NCBI GenBank assembly: GCA_027186245.1
Contig: CP114484.1
Location: 12,534,001 to 12,598,000, forward strand
Reading direction: 5' to 3'
Source of the DNA: Coriaria nepalensis
Lineage: Eukaryota > Streptophyta > Magnoliopsida > Cucurbitales > Coriariaceae
Length of the DNA: 64,000 bases
In this document: positions 1-14,919 of the stretch, one piece after another
Layout: every line of letters begins with the position of its first letter
How positions within the stretch are numbered: position 1 is the stretch's first letter
Position numbers and translations under genes: made by a program
The notes under the pieces: model-generated
The model's database searches: none
What the model was told of the DNA's origin: nothing
Seen by the model: only the letters and a program-made list of their open reading frames with translations

Positions 1-274
1 GTACGAATAAAACACCTATAATTTCGTTAGAAGTACTGTCCGTTTTCTTTTTCTATTTTCTTCCTGGTCTCCCTCTTACGTCTTTTCTCCATGTAATTTC
101 GTAGCCTAAGTAAATGGAATGAGGTATTATGACGAGCATAGTCTCTCGTAACTTCAGGGCGACAGAAGGCGCTGATTTTCATTCTAACCATAGCCAAATT
201 TTACGATATGTCAGGAATTTAGCATTTCTACATTGATTGTTTGACGTTTGGAAACTTCTCATCAATACTGGCAG

Positions 275-3165
275 GTGGTGAAAGTGTTTATGGGGCTGTT
301 TTCCCTGATGAGTTTCACTCACGTCTAAGATTCAAGCACCGGGGCTTAGTTGCGTGTGCAAATGCTGGCTCACCACATTCCAATGGCAGTCAGTTTTTTA
401 TTACCTTGAATCGTTGTGATGATCTTGACAAGAAGCATACAATTTTTGGGAAAGTAATGACCCTTTTCTTCTCCTTGTTCTTCTTGAAACTATACCAATT
501 TCCCACGCATACATTTGCTTCTTCATGTAAAGTTGGAACTCATTCTATTTTCTAGGTGACTGGGGATTCCATATACAATCTTACATCTGTGGGTGACTTT
601 GAAACTGACAAAGACGATCGACCACTGAATCCACCAAAGATAACGTCAGTTGAGGTAGAGGTTTCTATTTTTTGGCCAGATTGTAGAAGTAGAGATACTA
701 GGATTTTTTTCTTGGTTTAAACTCTGTCTAGGTGCTACAATTTTTAGTAATTGGAACTTTCATTTTTTAATTCTCTTGTTTGTATCAGGTCATAATAACA
801 TGATATATAATATGCTTTTCCCATAAAGGTCTTAGCATATGTTGACTAGCTTTTTCTTGAAATTGGTGTTAGGTTTTATGGAACCCATTTGATGACATAG
901 TTGCAAGAGCACCTCTACAGCCTGTGATCCAGTCTACTACTGATATCGATAACAAAGATGCTAAGAAGAAAGCTGTGAAGTGAGAACCCAATAAATATTA
1001 TTCTTGAAGGAGCCAGGTTATCATAGATTTCATCAGTCTTCTTTTTGAGTTAAAATGTTTATGGTTTTCCATGACGCAGAAAGCTTAACTTACTTTCATT
1101 TGGAGAAGAAGCTGAAGAAGAAGAGAAGGAATTGGCAGCTGTGAAGAAAAAAATAAAGAGCAGTCATGATGTCTTGAATGATCCGCGTCTACTAAAAGAA
1201 TATGAACTGGTAAAATTAAGCTAAAGTTCTTTTTGCTGTGATTTTGTGAAAAACAAAATTTGATTTCCTTTGCAGTTCCCTGCGATAATGAAAGAAAAAA
1301 CTTTGATATTGTTTCGGCAGCTCAGAATTATGCTCCTGTTAAAAGTTGAAACTTTCATAAATCAGCATGTGTTTGAGAATTTCTTCAATCTTCTCTAGTC
1401 TTTTCTAACTACGCAGACCTCATACTTCTTTTCTGGTTTTGTGTGGGTAATATGAGGCTTTTTAGGACTTATATCACAAAGTAGTTTAGTAGGGAAAACC
1501 TAATTTTGATTATATATGGTATATTCTAGTGAACCAACCAACATGTCACATTTTATTGTAGAACTCATCTGACACCAAAACAACGAGGGACATTCAGCTA
1601 TCTGTCAGGGAAGCTTTGAGCTCTAAGACAGAAGAGCCCAAAAGAAATTCAGAAGCTGAATTTTCTAATGTGACTGATTATAGTGACGATGATGAGGCCC
1701 ACTTTGATTCAAGAATGCGCATGCAAATACTCAGAAAAAGAATGGAGATGGGAGATGCTCCATCTAAGCCAAAATTACAGAATGGTATCTTGTTCATCCT
1801 CGGTATTTTTTTGCCAGTGAATTTGAATTCCTAATTATAGCAATCAAACACAGAAATGTTCCTTTAGTTTTGAACATAATGCTTAGACAATTTATGACGC
1901 TGTAATATGAATATCCATATTGTTCAAGTCCTTTTTTTTCCCCTTCTTATTCTTCTTCTTATCCTTTTTTTTCCCTTTCCAGTTATTGCTTCATGATAGA
2001 ACGCATGTTGTCTGACCCATGATACTCATATGCAGGGAGTTCTGCCTCAAAGGATGATGTAGCATCTGAACCAAGGTAATTTTTTAGTTTCTGACTCCTT
2101 TTGTTATTTGGAAATTTAGTCTTATGCATTTCTTGTTAACATAGAATTCATATTTCTTTTGTGGGAAATGGTTTCCCCAGTTGTTAGAATCTGCTGAAAG
2201 TGAATACTATATGAAAACTAGTAGTAATATCATCGACTTCTCTCCAGGTCTAATGCTGAAAGAATTGATGAGGGTCAATCAAAGGTTGAAAAGCTTTCCA
2301 TCAAGAAAAAAGGAATGGGATCAGAAGCCAAAGATGAACAAATGGCCAACTCTGTCGCAGACCTACAGTTGCTGGGTCCAAGTGAACGAGGAAGACAGTT
2401 GCTGAAATTGAAGAAGCGCAGACTTCAAGGACGTGAGGACATAGTATGTTATATATAGCTGATTCATTGCTATGGTTTTTTTATTTTTTATTTATTGACA
2501 TATTGAAATCCTACTCGTTAAAAATTTGGAAAGGACTTTCATCTTTTTCTAATAGTGATGTATTTTATCTCACTCCATTTTCATTTTTGTTATGTTCTTA
2601 GAAACTAGCAAAACTTGAGAAGTTTAAGCAGGCTAAATTTGGAAAACCCATTGTCTCGAGCAGCAAAAATGGAGGTGGCAATGATGAGGATCTGTCTGAC
2701 TGGAATGAAGTTCGGTTAAAGTTTACACCTGAACCGAGCAAGGTAAGCATTAAGCAAATTGCTTTGTTTGATTTTGTTGCTTGTTTAATGGTTTTTCAAG
2801 GATGACCTGAATGTACCTTTCATTTCTCTGTTTTAACTGGGAATGCTCATAGCCTAATAAAATCTATCTATTCCTCTCCGAGTCATGTGGAAACAATCTG
2901 AACTGTCTGAACGATTGTATTACTTGAATCAAATACTCAGTTTATGGCTAAATATTATATAACATTGTTATATTTAGCCTTTGATTAATCTGAGTTTAAA
3001 ATATTCCACAACCCAATAATGCAGGACCGCATGGCTCGCAAAGAAGATCCCAATGACTATGTTGTACTTGACCCACTTTTGGAGAAGGGAAAAGAGAAAT
3101 TCAACAAGATGCAAGCTAAGCAGAAGCGACGAGAAAGAGAATGGGCTGGAAAATCTCTTACATGA
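275..3165 (+). CDS. CYP57: CYP57/CWC27-type cyclophilin (spliceosomal peptidyl-prolyl isomerase-like), 5' truncated by window edge
   Basis: The first readable exon starts after the acceptor at 273-274 and encodes the second half of a cyclophilin domain ([15 protein letters not shown], then NGSQFFITL, then [10 protein letters not shown]). Ten exons fit in phase: 275-453, 556-654, 873-979, 1080-1209, 1562-1784, 2036-2075, 2248-2443, 2602-2742 and 3025-3165, with the first exon or exons lying upstream of the window. After the PPIase domain come the signature [18 protein letters not shown], a long charged low-complexity tail, [12 protein letters not shown], the [15 protein letters not shown] block and a basic end ([16 protein letters not shown]). 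This tail is the hallmark of plant CYP57, the homologue of CWC27/SDCCAG10, a nuclear component of activated spliceosomes (family knowledge). Nine exons are visible here rather than the whole gene. Nothing suggests decay. The N-terminal half, about 80-90 residues, is missing only because of the window boundary. Confidence 0.93.
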
Positions 3166-5062
3166 TCTCTGCTCTTCCCATGTCACTTGCTTCTTCTGTC
3201 TTAACGGTCCTACTAATGACACACACTCGGGGCTTTCAATCTTGCTAGGATTTGGCTTGCAAATCAGTCTGTTTTGACTATTGAAAAAACTGAGTAAAGG
3301 ATCCAATATATACATCATACTGCCCAAAATCCCTGTGAAAGTCGAAACCAGAGACATTGAGGTGATTTCTACTTCCTAAGAAATATTTACACGCTGAATT
3401 TGAAAAGTTAAAATTTTTTAGATTCTCGTAAATTAACTTCATAGCTATTATGTATTTTACTGTTATGTAAGAATCAATTTGATATAGAGGGTATATGTTC
3501 TTCATGGGAAATGTTTTCTGTTTCTTATGCAGTAATTTTCAGGAAACCGTATTCAAAGGTTAGTTGTGTATGGATTTCTGCCAACCCCTGTCGTCGTATT
3601 ATCAAATTTTCAAATGTTTGAACTGCGAAATATTGTTGGGACAGAAAATGTCAAACTGATACTGATTCAATTGAATCGTGAGAAAGGGCAGCACTGAACC
3701 ATTCTTATGAAAAAAAACAACAGAGCACGTGGTTATCGCAGAATGGCATATAACTTGTTTCACTGTTGAAATTTAGACAATTTAACTTCACCTTTTGTTT
3801 TATGTATTTTTTGTTTTTGTTTTTCTTAATTTTCTTTATCCCTTTCTCTTTACACTTTCTTTTAAATAGATACCCAACCCAACCCAACCCACGCGTAGAT
3901 AATAGTCAAAAGGTAGTCGTATATATTTGAATTTGTTGCATCATTGAGTAATTCTGGTTCAGGGTGTTTGACCTGCTAGCAGCCTTTTAAGCCTTGTGCC
4001 TAAGTTTGGAAAAAGAATCTGTAGCTAATTATAGATCATGATAACGTAACAAATTCTTCTTGTTGAATGAAATCAATCAACTACAAGTTTTAATGAACAT
4101 GGTACGTCGTATATGATTACTAAATCTACTTTTCTTCCAAATTGTACATGCAGTTGAAGTTATTACTTAAAAATTCCAATCTGGCATTCGCCAATCGGCA
4201 CGACGCCGTTTTGCTTAGCATATGGTCCATGTCAACATCTGGCTTATCTCTCTACCTTAAATATAAATATATATTTTTCCCGCTGTCCCCTGAAACAAGA
4301 ATATAAATCACGCAGGCTAACCGACCATTTAGGAAACCATAGAGACGTGGTCAGAAACAGCAGAGCCGTGATTGGGATAAGAAAAAAAACCTTAATCACC
4401 GCCTTAGACCCAAATAACGACCGCCCTCAAAACTCCCAACCGGTAAAGTGTAAACGCACTTTCCGGAAGCCGCGTTCACATTAAGAATGCTGTTCTTTCC
4501 ACGTTTTAATCTAATACATTATTGAAACTCATCGCCAATGAATCAATTCAGAGTCAACTTTTTTGTGAAAAAATAAATATAATAAATAAAATAAATAAAT
4601 AATTAGAAAGGCTAATACTGTTATTTGACCATGCACCGATATAACTACTGTATTTTAATTAGATAAATAAAATCATATTATATAAAAATTTATCATTTCT
4701 TAACGTATTTCTCAATTTTGATTATGAAATATGTACCTTATTTTTGACCTTCTGTAAATAAAAGTTGACCAAATTTTATTATTCTAATCAACCACAAGAA
4801 AACAATTGGGTGGGGTGGCGCACCACTCAATCCCTGCTCTCATATAGCAAAAGGAAATAATAATAAATAATTTTTAAAAAAAAATTATTATCATATCTTT
4901 CGCATGTTGGGCTTACTTGTCAAGCTCTGCGTTCACACTTGTGGTTTCCAGCTTCCGAGCTTATAATCATCATACGCTTCGAAACTTCAAACCCAAGAAG
5001 ACGACCTTTTCATTCCCATTTCTCTGAATCTCTGTCTCTCCTTCCTCGAGTCCTTCTTCTAT
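3166..5062. other. Intergenic: CYP57 3' flank and promoter of the domesticated transposase gene
   Basis: No coding segment is supported here. The first few hundred bases are the 3' flank of the CYP57-type gene. The section around 4550-4900 is very AT-rich with A/T homopolymers. A pyrimidine-rich leader at about 5000-5060 precedes the next start codon. Short reading frames on the minus strand around 2974-3887 cross the end of the upstream gene or low-complexity sequence and resemble no family. Confidence 0.5.
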
Positions 5063-6613
5063 ATGAAACCTCCTCCGCTCTTCGACACAGGAAATCTCTC
5101 TAATTACATTTACGCCCTTCTTCAAAGCAGCTCAGCCTCTGCTCACCTGGAGATGAATAAACGGAGGGAAAACGAGCAAGAAGATGATAAAGGCGAAGAG
5201 GATTCAGCGAACCGAGAAGGTAAGTCCAAGGAGTTGAAAGGTATAATCACTTCCTTGTTGTTGTTAGACGAGCAAGAAAAGTGTGATAAAGAAGAAAATA
5301 ACAGAGCGTCCATGGAGGAGAAGATGTTGCTCGACAGGAATCAGAGGAAACGAGCTCAAGTCATGTTGGATTACTACTCCAATCTTCAGGATTACTACTC
5401 CGAAGTCGAAGAATCGGACAGAACGAAGCGGAAGAAGTCGAGAATCCGAGCTAATTCCGTCGCCGTTGTTGCTGTTACAGACGCCGTGCGAAAGATCGAA
5501 GAGATCGATAAAACAACCACCAAACGCGGCGGCGAAAGTGCAGGAAATAACCGGAGGCTATGGGTTAAAGACAGGTCGAAAGCATGGTGGGACGAGTGTA
5601 ACAGTCCAGATTATCCAGACGAGAAATTCAAAAAGGAGTTCCGAATGGGAAGAGCTACCTTCGACATGATATGCGAGGAGCTAAATTCTGCCATAGCCAA
5701 AGAGGACACAACGCTCCGAAACGCGATCCCGGTCCAACAAAGAGTCGCCGTTTGCTTATGGCGTTTAGCTACCGGAGATCCACTCCGACTCGTATCGAAA
5801 CGGTTCGGATTAGGCATTTCCACTTGCCATAAGCTCGTCCTCGAGGTATGCTCCGCCATTAGAGCCGTACTCATGCCTAAATATCTGCAATGGCCGGACG
5901 ACGAATCCTTGACGAAAATCAAAGGCGAATTCGAATCCATTTCAGGAATTCCTAACGTCGTTGGGTCCATGTACACTACTCACATCCCAATCATAGCGCC
6001 TAAAATCAGCGTCGCGGCGTATTTCAACAGACGTCATACGGAACGGAATCAGAAGACGTCATACTCGATTACAGTTCAAGGAGTAGTTGATCCAAGAGGA
6101 GTTTTTACCGACGTTTGTATTGGATGGCCAGGATCGTTGCCAGATGATCAGGTGTTGGAGAAATCTGCTCTTTATCAGAGGGCAAACGGCGGTCTTCTAA
6201 ATGGCGTTTGGATAGTTGGAGGGCCAGGGTACCCTATAATGGACTGGGTTTTGGTGCCCTACAATCAGCAGAATCTGACGTGGACTCAACACGCGTTCAA
6301 TGAGAAGATTGGGGAGATTCAGAAGGTTGGGAAAGATGCGTTTGGAAGGTTGAAAGGCAGGTGGGGTTGTTTGCAGAAGAGGACTGAGGTTAAACTGCAG
6401 GATTTGCCCGTCGTGCTTGGGGCTTGTTGTGTTTTGCATAATATTTGTGAAATGAGAGGGGAGGAGATGGATTCTGAACTTCAGTTTGAGCTTCAGGATG
6501 ATGAAATGGTGCCGGAAGTCGGGTTGAGATCGGTGAGCTCGATGAAAGCGAGAGATGCCATTGCTCATAATCTTCTTCATCATGGCCTTGGAGGCACTGG
6601 TTTTCTGTTGTAA
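5063..6613 (+). CDS. Domesticated PIF/Harbinger-type transposase (ALP1/HARBI1-like), catalytically degenerate
   Basis: This is an intronless 516-residue protein. Residues 1-165 are a charged, low-complexity N-terminus. Residues 168-300 form the helical region typical of HARBI1/ALP1 proteins (AWWDECNSPDYPDEKFKKEF, then QRVAVCLWRLATGDPLRLVS). Residues 300-460 are a DDE_Tnp_4 nuclease fold. The GxIDGTHI motif of active transposases reads GSMYTTHIPI at 301-310, so the first acidic residue is Tyr304. The middle motif GWPGSLPDD (354-362) keeps aspartates. The VERAFGRLKGRW motif reads VGKDAFGRLKGRW, with Lys424 where the catalytic Glu belongs. The protein resembles Arabidopsis At5g12010 and At4g29780. 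ALP1 relatives partner with Polycomb complexes (established for ALP1 itself; inference here). The open frame with lost catalytic residues indicates exaptation rather than a live transposon. No terminal inverted repeats were seen. Alternative in-frame starts exist at Met31 and Met84. Confidence 0.88.
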   Translation: MKPPPLFDTGNLSNYIYALLQSSSASAHLEMNKRRENEQEDDKGEEDSANREGKSKELKGIITSLLLLDEQEKCDKEENNRASMEEKMLLDRNQRKRAQVMLDYYSNLQDYYSEVEESDRTKRKKSRIRANSVAVVAVTDAVRKIEEIDKTTTKRGGESAGNNRRLWVKDRSKAWWDECNSPDYPDEKFKKEFRMGRATFDMICEELNSAIAKEDTTLRNAIPVQQRVAVCLWRLATGDPLRLVSKRFGLGISTCHKLVLEVCSAIRAVLMPKYLQWPDDESLTKIKGEFESISGIPNVVGSMYTTHIPIIAPKISVAAYFNRRHTERNQKTSYSITVQGVVDPRGVFTDVCIGWPGSLPDDQVLEKSALYQRANGGLLNGVWIVGGPGYPIMDWVLVPYNQQNLTWTQHAFNEKIGEIQKVGKDAFGRLKGRWGCLQKRTEVKLQDLPVVLGACCVLHNICEMRGEEMDSELQFELQDDEMVPEVGLRSVSSMKARDAIAHNLLHHGLGGTGFLL

Positions 6614-7094
6614 GATATAAATTATTTTTTTATTTATTATTTTTTGAACTACAAGATTAGGCTGTGGGTATTCTTTTTGTTTATGGATTTTGTACCTTTC
6701 CTCTCTATGAAAAGAGTTTGTAGAATCTGTTGAAGGAGCTCTGAAAAGAAAGATGTAGGTGCCCCTTTCACAAAAATGGATTGTACTCTTTGTAGTTTAT
6801 AGGTTTTTGGTTATAACCAGAAAAAGAGAAGATCAAGAGATAAGTTTGAACCAGGATCTATAGTCCAATTGCCAAACAAAGATTCATTACTAGTATTGCA
6901 ATCTTCTGGCATTATGAGTTATGACACTTGACAACAACGACCTCTAGCTATTTGTTTTACAAAAGAATACCTAAACCAGACATCAACAAGCCCCGCAAAA
7001 CGATGTCACAACCTCTTAACACTTCTCGTCTACGTAGGAAAAAGTAAATAATGAAAAAAAGTAAAATTCTAAAACAGTACACATCATGGACTAA
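6614..7094. other. Convergent intergenic gap between transposase-derived gene and RRM gene
   Basis: About 480 bases lie between two convergent stop codons. They should hold the two 3' untranslated regions. No reading frame or repeat of note was seen. Confidence 0.5.
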
Positions 7095-8841
7095 TCAGGT
7101 ACTGTTGGATGGTAATCGGAATGGGAAATGTGCAAATTGTATCTTCAATGTAGGGGATTCCAGTTTCTTATCATCAAATTTATAACCTGCAGAAACATTT
7201 CCAGTCTCAGAATTCGATCATACGATGTTACATTCCCTATAACCTTCAGTAAACTGAGCAGTTAGTAAGAACTAAAAGATCTACTACACTTATCACCACA
7301 CGAAAGTCTACATAGTTATTAACATAGTTCAACACATCTACATTGCAATGTAATAGATCTTGGATCATTTTTTTTAACAATCAACACAGAGCTGATGAAC
7401 AATGCTATATATGACTTTTTTCGGTTTCACATGGTGTTATGAATTTTACATGGTGCTAAAAGATCTACTACATCTAAGTGGGTATTTAGTTCTCACATGT
7501 TTTTTATATATTTAGTACCTTGAAGAGCTTCCATAGCAGTCAGAGCACACTTGGAGTCGGTGAATTCCACAAAGCACAATACTAAAGCCTTATCACCACT
7601 CTGCATATCACACATACTTCAAGAACTTGAGGGTCTGAAAATAAAAATCAACCCAGTAAAATTAAACTTGTTAAATGGCTAATCAGTAGACTTACATGCC
7701 TCGGCTCCTTGTGAACAAGTCTGATGTCTTTAAACCCAATAAACGGACGGAAAAGATCTATTTTTATGAGTTAAAAAATTCATAGCATGAAAGAAACAAG
7801 GTAAAAACCTGAAACCTCTCGGTCATAACTTGCAAGTTATAAAAGAAGGATACGGCCTACTTCTCTTCTGGTACAATCTCTAGGAAGTTCATCAACAAAA
7901 AGAAGGTTCGATTCTCCAGTCCTGACAGGGGTACCACCAACATTTCTGACAGAGCTCGGCCTTTCATTAACTAAATTCAGACTTATCCCTACAGAATTAG
8001 TATCCCATCTTTGTGTTACTAAATTTGGATCCTCCATAGGAGAAGTATATCCCTTTATACTGGCAGCTCCAGTTGTTACACCACTAATAACAGTTTCTGG
8101 GTGAGCTACAATACTTGAACTGTCAGTGTATCTATACGGTTCGGGATTAGATGAACTAATGACAGGATCAGAAAAAACTCCTGCACTGGCTATGTTGCTG
8201 TATCCATATGGTCCGTGCTGTATTGGATTTATCTGAGATAAGAAAAAAAAAGATCAGATGTTATTGCATCTGAACCTTTTTTAAGATGAAAGTTTCAATT
8301 TTCTTACATCTATCTGGGAATAATCTGAAGGAATTCTTTGCACAACAGAAGGATTCAATGTAGGATAAGATGCCAAAGAAGGTACTTCAGAGGGAAAGTA
8401 GCCAGGAAAGCTAGACCTTGCAACACTTCCTGTGACAAAAATGCTGGAAATTAAGGTATAGGTCTCGAGCTGTGATGAATTGATGACTGACTCGATTTTA
8501 AAAATAATTAAAAAAAAAAAGCAGGAAAATTTGGGGAAAATTGAAGGGTTAAAGATCAATCAGTTCGTGAAACTTTCGCTATAATTCAGTAACTCCCTCA
8601 AGATTAATCGTAAAGACTAGCAACTGAAATTTTCTCGTCGTCCAATTATCCGAAAAGAGCAACTGGAATTAACGTAGAGTTTCGCAGTCGAATTTGAGTT
8701 ATTGTTTAAAGAAAATGCGAAAATTGTGAGGAGTTTATGAGAATGCAGCTTCGTGAAATAAGGGTTTGAGCGAGCGAGAGAGAAGAACTGATAACTACCT
8801 GCATCTGCGGTAGAACTGTATCCGTAGTAAGAATCTGCCAT
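7095..8841 (-). CDS. Single-RRM RNA-binding protein (plant RBPMS/nuclear-speckle RBP-like)
   Basis: Six exons on the minus strand join in phase: 8841-8799, 8429-8308, 8232-7854, 7757-7696, 7600-7519 and 7186-7095, giving 780 nt and 259 residues. The N-terminus (MADSYYGYSS) and the Ser/Pro/Tyr-rich first 160 residues are low-complexity. A single RRM occupies about residues 165-250: RNP2-like NLLFVDELPRDCTRREV, then HLFRPFIGFKDIRLVHKE across the exon 3/4 junction, RNP1-like ALVLCFVEF, and AMEALQGYKFDD. This architecture, with DCTRREV followed by FRPF.G.K..RLV, is shared by plant RBPMS-like proteins such as At3g21215 and by the nuclear-speckle RNA-binding proteins NSRa/NSRb, which affect alternative splicing (family knowledge). 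The target RNAs cannot be read from sequence. The exon 3 donor (GTATCC) was chosen because it restores the conserved G-H-L-F-R-P-F. Confidence 0.87.
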
Positions 8842-10742
8842 GGCTTCTAATTCTTTATCGTCTCAAGCTTCCTGCTCTCTTTCCCTTCTCATACTTTTCC
8901 ACTCCGCTCTATTTCGTTCCCCAAAGCGACGAAGGTTTTACCAGCTTGATTGTATAGCGTTGCCGTTTGCGGTTCGGATGGAAACGAAACCCGCCGTTTC
9001 CAGAAATTACCCGCCCAAATATGTATATCATTTGCTTTTTTTTTTTTCTTTTTTTTTTTTAAATTTATTTTTTGTTTTAGGACAAAAAAATAATTTTTTA
9101 GAACTCATTTATTATATGATATTAATTTTTTTTTTGCCAAATGAAAAGGTATAGTTTAATAATATTCTAACTTGTGAATATTCAGGTTGGGATAGTTAGA
9201 TTAGTCCCATATTAAATATTATTTATAAAAATAATATTTATAATTATAAAAAATAATTATATATATATATATATATATATTTGATATGCATATAAACCCC
9301 CAAAGAATTTGTTCGATTAAAATAATAATAAGTAATGACAACAAATGATCGAGATTCATATGTCCGTTGATATTTCAAAAGCTGATTATTTATTGATGCA
9401 AGATTTTGGACACACCATGTTCAGTTAACCACGTTTAATTGGCTTAAAAACATATCTAATATGTTTCATATTAATTAATATTTATAATGCAAAAATGTGT
9501 ACTTTTTTTTTTTTTTTAACGTTAAAATTTGTCCATTCAGAGCACATCTCGAAAAGGGGGAAAAAAAAAAAAAAGAGCTAACACCAAATCAAACAGCTGT
9601 TTCGAGAGCTAATCGCCAAACCGCTCATCCTCTCATGTCTCTTTGCTTTTTCATGCGGCGCTGCTAGTCTGTACCTGTTTTTTCACTAATCACAATTGAT
9701 TAGCCAACCGAAAACGCCGGGGCCCATCTTAACAACCATCAATCTTAACTTACCGGCCTCCTTTTTATGCGCACTTACAAATCAGACACCGCCACGTCAT
9801 GAGAGTACACTTAAGTATATGTGTTTGCATGCATACTGATTATCGGGTTTCGTTACGGTACAGCGCATATATACGATTATATTATGTTGGGCCCGGCGGG
9901 GTTCTGCCAGTCACAGCTAAGATTTCCCAGTGCATACGTGTATTTACTCTTTTATTACATACGGATCACTGAGCCTGGATCCAGTGCGGATCTAACCACA
10001 GTAAGATCGGACTAGTCTCAGCCTTCTTGCTCCTATCTGCCTATAAAATGAAAACACGTGAAATTCATACAGTATTAAAGCTGTCTGAGTGAGAGAGCAC
10101 ATGAGACTTGATATACGCATTGAACAAATAAACAGATATGACGGACCATAGAACTTACTTTCAAGGAGGGTAGATGACACGCACCAATCAGATTAGACGT
10201 CACGGGCCCTACTCGCAGTTTATCTTATAGCGCGTGGGGAGGTTCACTCCTTCACTAATCGTTAACAGTGACAAATCAGATTTGTTTAATTACCAAAAAA
10301 GGAGTGAATTTTAATTAGCTGCTTCGATGATCGAGAGGGAATGGGAACAACGAGGTATGTGATGATGACACGCCATGAGAAAGGAAATAGAATTCCAGGT
10401 GGCAGTCGGGGGACCGTTAAGTGGACTTGATGTGTACGGTACTAGAAACAGCAGATCAGAAAGGGAGTACTTTTACAATTGGGTTCACTACAACTACTGA
10501 AAGAGAGAAGGGTGGGGGAGGGGGGTCTTCCATCGTCGTCTCGTCGTTGTTTAATAAATTAGAGCTTCAGAGAGAGTGAGAGAGGGGGAAAAAATGTTAT
10601 TTTTAGAGAGAGAAAATGGAGGCTTCAGATGGTAATCTATCTGTACAATCATATAAATAGAGAGAGAGAGTGACGGCGAGAGAGGTAGTGAAGAATTGCT
10701 AGAGGAAGTTGGAGGGGGGGGGGGGGGGGGAAGGGAAGCAAA
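8842..10742. other. Divergent intergenic region between RRM and NDR kinase genes
   Basis: This AT-rich region serves as promoter space for both flanking genes. It holds a TA dinucleotide run at about 9259-9281, A/T homopolymers near 9040, 9500 and 9560, and a purine-rich GA leader at 10490-10690 that is probably the kinase 5' UTR. A reading frame at 8840-9154 on the plus strand overlaps the RRM start antisense and matches nothing. Confidence 0.5.
10714..10730 (+). repeat. Poly-G tract (17 G) just upstream of the NDR kinase start codon
   Basis: Seventeen consecutive G bases end 12 bases before the ATG at 10743. In the mRNA this would sit in the 5' UTR, where long G runs can stack into quadruplexes (general knowledge). 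The length may vary between alleles or assemblies. Confidence 0.85.
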
Positions 10743-14092
<3,350 letters not shown>

Positions 14093-14919
14093 CTTTGAAA
14101 TTATGTGTAACAAGTAGGAAAACCCGCTTTCCTACTTACTTGTGGAACTGCTTTATCGTATAACAAAGAAGTATAGGGGAGTCTACATTTGTCTTCAACT
14201 TGCTGCCATGCAATTTGCAGTAACTACCAGCCAATTGTGCAGGCATTAGGTCGAAAGATTTGTAATCATAAGAACTCATCAGACCGAGAGAGAGATTCTG
14301 TGGGTTTTTAGAATAGAACTCAGGGAAACAGATTGTTGGAATATTCCGTTGTCCTGGCTGCCCAGGTTGGCAAATTATAAACTTGCCTTCTCTTGTGGCA
14401 GCTTCTGATTGGTCAGAAGGTTTATTGATGGCACATTATTATTATTATTAGCAGTATGGAACTTAATAGTCCTTTTGGAGTGACTATCGGTACTATCGAT
14501 CGCTGTTGTTGCTGCTGCTGTAATACAACTTCGCTATGAATAAAGAAGATGCTGTAACTCCGAGCATAATAAATTATAGCTCCGGCCAGGTCCACTGTTT
14601 CCTGTACACCATGGTCGCCCGGATGCATCTGGGTATGATCCAAAAAAGAAAAAGAATGTCAGACAACCCATTTCCTTTGTCTTCTGCTCGGACCAAAAAC
14701 CGAGTCGACGGTGGAGTTTTTTGGTGGGCACAATAAACAGCCAAGTCAGTCTATCACGATAAAAGATGAATGAATTTACCGATGAATTAGGAAATCAAAC
14801 AACAAACACATTAATAAAGTATTCAGTCATCACAAAGAAACTAAATTGTCCATTCTTGTCTGTACAACAGAATTCATGGATATTATTATACTGTTAACTG
14901 GGGTGGTGCGGAGGGGGAG
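14093..14919. other. Convergent intergenic gap between NDR kinase and aminopeptidase genes
   Basis: The gap carries both 3' ends. A small ATT/CTG trinucleotide patch lies at about 14436-14522. Antisense frames at 14422-14736 are short, overlap each other and resemble nothing. Confidence 0.5.

Noticed and set aside
5283..6583. Alternative frames of 121-128 codons over the transposase-derived gene
   Set aside because: They overlap an intact 516-codon frame with clear family motifs.
8840..9154. Plus-strand frame starting on the antisense of the RRM start codon
   Set aside because: The sequence runs into poly-T and encodes simple Phe/Leu repeats with no similarity.
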